Shown piece after piece: positions 13,509-14,707 of a stretch of 14,707 nt of DNA. This stretch comes from Streptomyces sp. NRRL F-6676 (GTDB lineage: Bacteria > Actinomycetota > Actinomycetes > Streptomycetales > Streptomycetaceae). The translations under genes and the position numbers were made by a program. Where the stretch lies: positions 1 through 14,707 of the forward strand of contig NZ_JOHS01000089.1 in the NCBI RefSeq assembly GCF_000725625.1, written 5' to 3'. The stretch's first letter is position 1. Every line of letters begins with the position of its first letter. The notes below the pieces were generated by a model that searched no databases, was not told the origin of the DNA, and saw only the letters and a list, made by a program, of their open reading frames with translations.

Positions 13509-14017
13509 CGTATCGGGGGCCGGGTGCGCGCAGAGGCCGCGCCCTCTCGTTCCTGTCGATTGTCAGTACCGGGTACGACACTTGAAGGACGGTCAGCACG
13601 GATGCGGACGGCGGGCCCGGGCACCGTCCATGATCCCAACGCCCGGCGGGACGCGGTCCCTTGAGCACGCGGCGGACCCTCGTGCGAGCAGCCCGGGCGA
13701 GGCCGTGGAGTGCGGCGCGGACCGGGCGGAACGGTCCGCCGGAACACCGCCGGAAGCGGCCGGAGGCGGACGGCGAGCCCCCGCGAACCGCCCCGGAGTG
13801 AGGGATGTCACCCGTCGGCACCCCGGCGTCCCCCTCACGACGGACCGGACGACCCCCGGCACGCCCCGACCCGGACAGAACGGACACCCCCTCCGGGAAC
13901 ACCCTGAGAGCCGTACCCCCGTCTCCACCCAGGGGAGTACACCCCGGTGTGCCGCTCATACTCCGGGAGGCCCGGCAATCGGTACGAGGGCATGACGTCC
14001 AGGACGCGCCGCCCGCC
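13509..14017. other. Gene-poor intergenic region between the divergent kinase and small membrane protein genes
   Basis: About 500 bases with no ORF that has a start signal or Streptomyces-like codon bias. The one structure I can support is a dyad at 13561-13580: a perfect 11-base palindrome GTACCGGGTAC (13566-13576) flanked by TGTC (13561-13564) and GACA (13577-13580), with one extra base on the left. Its position upstream of the kinase gene makes it a candidate operator, but no regulator is indicated. Confidence 0.5.
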
Positions 14018-14023
14018 TAGATT
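14018..14023 (+). promoter_or_regulatory. Candidate -10 element for the small membrane protein gene
   Basis: TAGATT, followed by TGTCG, is an AT-rich hexamer matching TAnnnT. ATGACG at 13992-13997 resembles a -35 box, but the 20-base spacing is long. Transcription would start near 14030, exactly at the base of the strong leader hairpin. Confidence 0.4.
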
Positions 14024-14031
14024 TGTCGTCA

Positions 14032-14077
14032 AGCGGCGGGTGCAGCACTCGTCCCCCGAGGTCAGACACCCGCCGCT
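14032..14077 (+). other. Strong hairpin in the 5' leader of the small membrane protein gene
   Basis: AGCGGCGGGTG (14032-14042) is perfectly complementary to CACCCGCCGCT (14067-14077), an 11-bp GC-rich stem. The 24 bases enclosed can form an inner stem CTCG (14049-14052) with CGAG (14057-14060). It ends 18 bases before the Shine-Dalgarno sequence. At or near the mRNA 5' end it would protect the transcript or gate ribosome access. Confidence 0.65.
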
Positions 14078-14106
14078 GCCAAACCCATTCGGTCAGGAGA
14101 GGGACC

Positions 14107-14316
14107 ATGGCCCACACGGCACCGCGGACAGTGCTCCGCACGCGAGGACGCAGGGTGTACGGCACCCCGTTCCGCACCGGCCGTACGGGCCGCCGCCACC
14201 CACTGGTGGCGACGGCGATGGCCCTTCCCCTGGCGGTCCTGCTCCTGCTCGTCTTCGACGGCTGGGAGACGGTGGCCACACAAGCGTCGTCCGTGGGCGT
14301 GATGCTGGGGCGCTGA
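14107..14316 (+). CDS. Small single-span membrane protein, function unknown
   Basis: The 69-residue product starts at ATG 14107, preceded by a strong AGGAGAGGG 4 bases upstream, which decides this start over longer frames. Residues 1-30 are very basic (nine Arg, no acidic residue), followed by one hydrophobic segment at about 32-50 (HPLVATAMALPLAVLLLLVF) and a short polar tail. By the positive-inside rule the N-terminus should be cytoplasmic and the tail outside. There is no lipobox and no clear signal peptidase site. I recognise no family beyond the label small membrane protein that I recall for the equivalent S. coelicolor gene. It is transcribed divergently from the kinase and has a structured leader and its own terminator, so it is a separate unit. 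Confidence 0.75.
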   Translation: MAHTAPRTVLRTRGRRVYGTPFRTGRTGRRHPLVATAMALPLAVLLLLVFDGWETVATQASSVGVMLGR

Positions 14317-14397
14317 GCGGCGCCCCAGGCCCGGAAGAGCGGTCCGGGCGGGGACATCCGGCCAGAGAAACCCCGTGGGGACGGGGGTGCGGCGGAC

Positions 14398-14445
14398 GGC
14401 AAAAAACGCCCGCGCAGCTGGGGAGCTGCGCGGGCGTTGCCTTTT
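14398..14445. terminator. Bidirectional intrinsic terminator
   Basis: AACGCCCGCGCAGCT (14405-14419) pairs perfectly with AGCTGCGCGGGCGTT (14424-14438) around a GGGG loop, a 15-bp stem. On the plus strand CTTTT follows (14441-14445). On the minus strand the A-run at 14401-14406 gives a six-T tail. It would end the small membrane protein transcript from the left and any minus-strand transcript from the right. It is the best canonical terminator in the window. Confidence 0.92.
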
Positions 14446-14558
14446 CCACCTCCAGCGGACCCAGCCGCGGTCACCGCCCCGGCTGCGCCCAGCCGAGCCG
14501 CACTCCGCCGCCCCCAGCTACGGGCAGTCCAGGAAACCCCCGGCCCAGGCCAACGCCG

Positions 14559-14564
14559 TACGCT
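14559..14564 (+). promoter_or_regulatory. Candidate -10 element near the right edge
   Basis: TACGCT in GCCGTACGCTCG fits TAnnnT and is immediately followed by the GCACCC repeat, which would then lie in the 5' leader of the ORF at 14622. There is no -35 support. Confidence 0.2.
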
Positions 14565-14565
14565 C

Positions 14566-14599
14566 GCACCCGCACCCGCACCCGCACCCGCACCCGCAC
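14566..14599 (+). repeat. Hexanucleotide tandem repeat (GCACCC)5
   Basis: Five perfect GCACCC units run from 14566 to 14595, with a partial sixth (GCAC) to 14599. The tract is non-coding, C-rich and G-poor on the plus strand, between the bidirectional terminator and a possible gene start at 14622. Such tracts can change length by replication slippage. Confidence 0.9.
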
Positions 14600-14621
14600 A
14601 CCGCCCCACCCCGAGGCCTCC

Positions 14622-14707
14622 ATGACCGTCCTCCCCGCCCTCCTCACCGCCGCCCGCGCGGCAGCGCACCCCCAGCCACACGCGCCCCGCACCCCCTGCG
14701 CCTGCGC
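14622..14707 (+). CDS. Possible start of a gene running off the right edge
   Basis: ATG 14622 opens a frame with no stop before the window ends (28 complete codons, beginning MTVLPALLTAARAAA). GAGG at 14613-14616 lies 5 bases upstream as a Shine-Dalgarno sequence. Third positions are mostly C or G. The visible part is too short to assign a family, and the Pro/His-rich later part could be non-coding. An alternative is that this region only separates the terminator from a minus-strand gene further right. Confidence 0.3.
   Translation, partial: MTVLPALLTAARAAAHPQPHAPRTPCAC

Noticed and set aside
13474..13959. A 162-residue N-terminal extension of the kinase
   Set aside because: It shows no domain, is Arg/Gly-rich, and contains a promoter-like sequence and palindrome. 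Good start signals exist at 13473 and 13467.
13805..14020. Small plus-strand ORF in the intergenic region before the small membrane protein
   Set aside because: There is no ribosome binding site, the product is Pro/Arg-rich low complexity, and the candidate promoter of the real gene overlaps its end.

Overview
The window is a chromosomal segment of a very high-GC actinomycete, almost certainly a Streptomyces. G or C fills nearly every third codon position in the real genes, GTG starts are common, and the gene order (metNIQ, GNAT, cobL, cobT, cobA, SpoU methyltransferase, Ser/Thr kinase, small membrane protein) matches, from memory, the SCO1559 to SCO1550 region of Streptomyces coelicolor. It looks like core chromosome: I see no insertion sequence, phage gene, CRISPR array, tRNA or rRNA.

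Layout. Bases 1-380 are the leader of a methionine importer operon. They hold an unannotated-looking 34-codon ORF with a Cys-Met-Cys-Cys run, then 214 bases that are 55% C, 25% G and 3% T. metN, metI and metQ follow on the plus strand (381-3144) and end in a hairpin terminator. A RimJ/RimL-like N-acetyltransferase stands alone (3313-3951). The cobalamin block follows: cobL (4120-5337), a bluB-cobT fusion (5731-9654) and cobA/cysG-type uroporphyrinogen-III methyltransferase (9913-11145). The last is closely followed by a SpoU-family RNA methyltransferase (11150-11968). A membrane-anchored Ser/Thr kinase lies convergently on the minus strand (11989-13473). A gene-poor 630-base stretch leads to a 69-residue single-span membrane protein (14107-14316) with a strong hairpin in its 5' leader, then a clear bidirectional terminator. 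The right edge carries a hexanucleotide repeat and possibly the start of another gene.

How the genes fit together. CobA makes precorrin-2 from uroporphyrinogen III, and its N-terminal domain can oxidise precorrin-2 to sirohydrochlorin. CobL methylates and decarboxylates precorrin-6Y in mid-corrin synthesis. The BluB-CobT fusion makes 5,6-dimethylbenzimidazole and turns it into alpha-ribazole phosphate, the lower ligand. A methionine importer beside B12 genes is logical because methionine synthase MetH depends on B12, but this link is inference.

The two most interesting places are the leader upstream of metN, which looks like a Cys/Met-sensing attenuator, and the 300-base leader upstream of bluB-cobT, which has low GC3, hairpins and a 6-codon minicistron whose stop overlaps the bluB-cobT start. 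The fusion protein also has about 736 low-complexity residues before its first enzyme domain.
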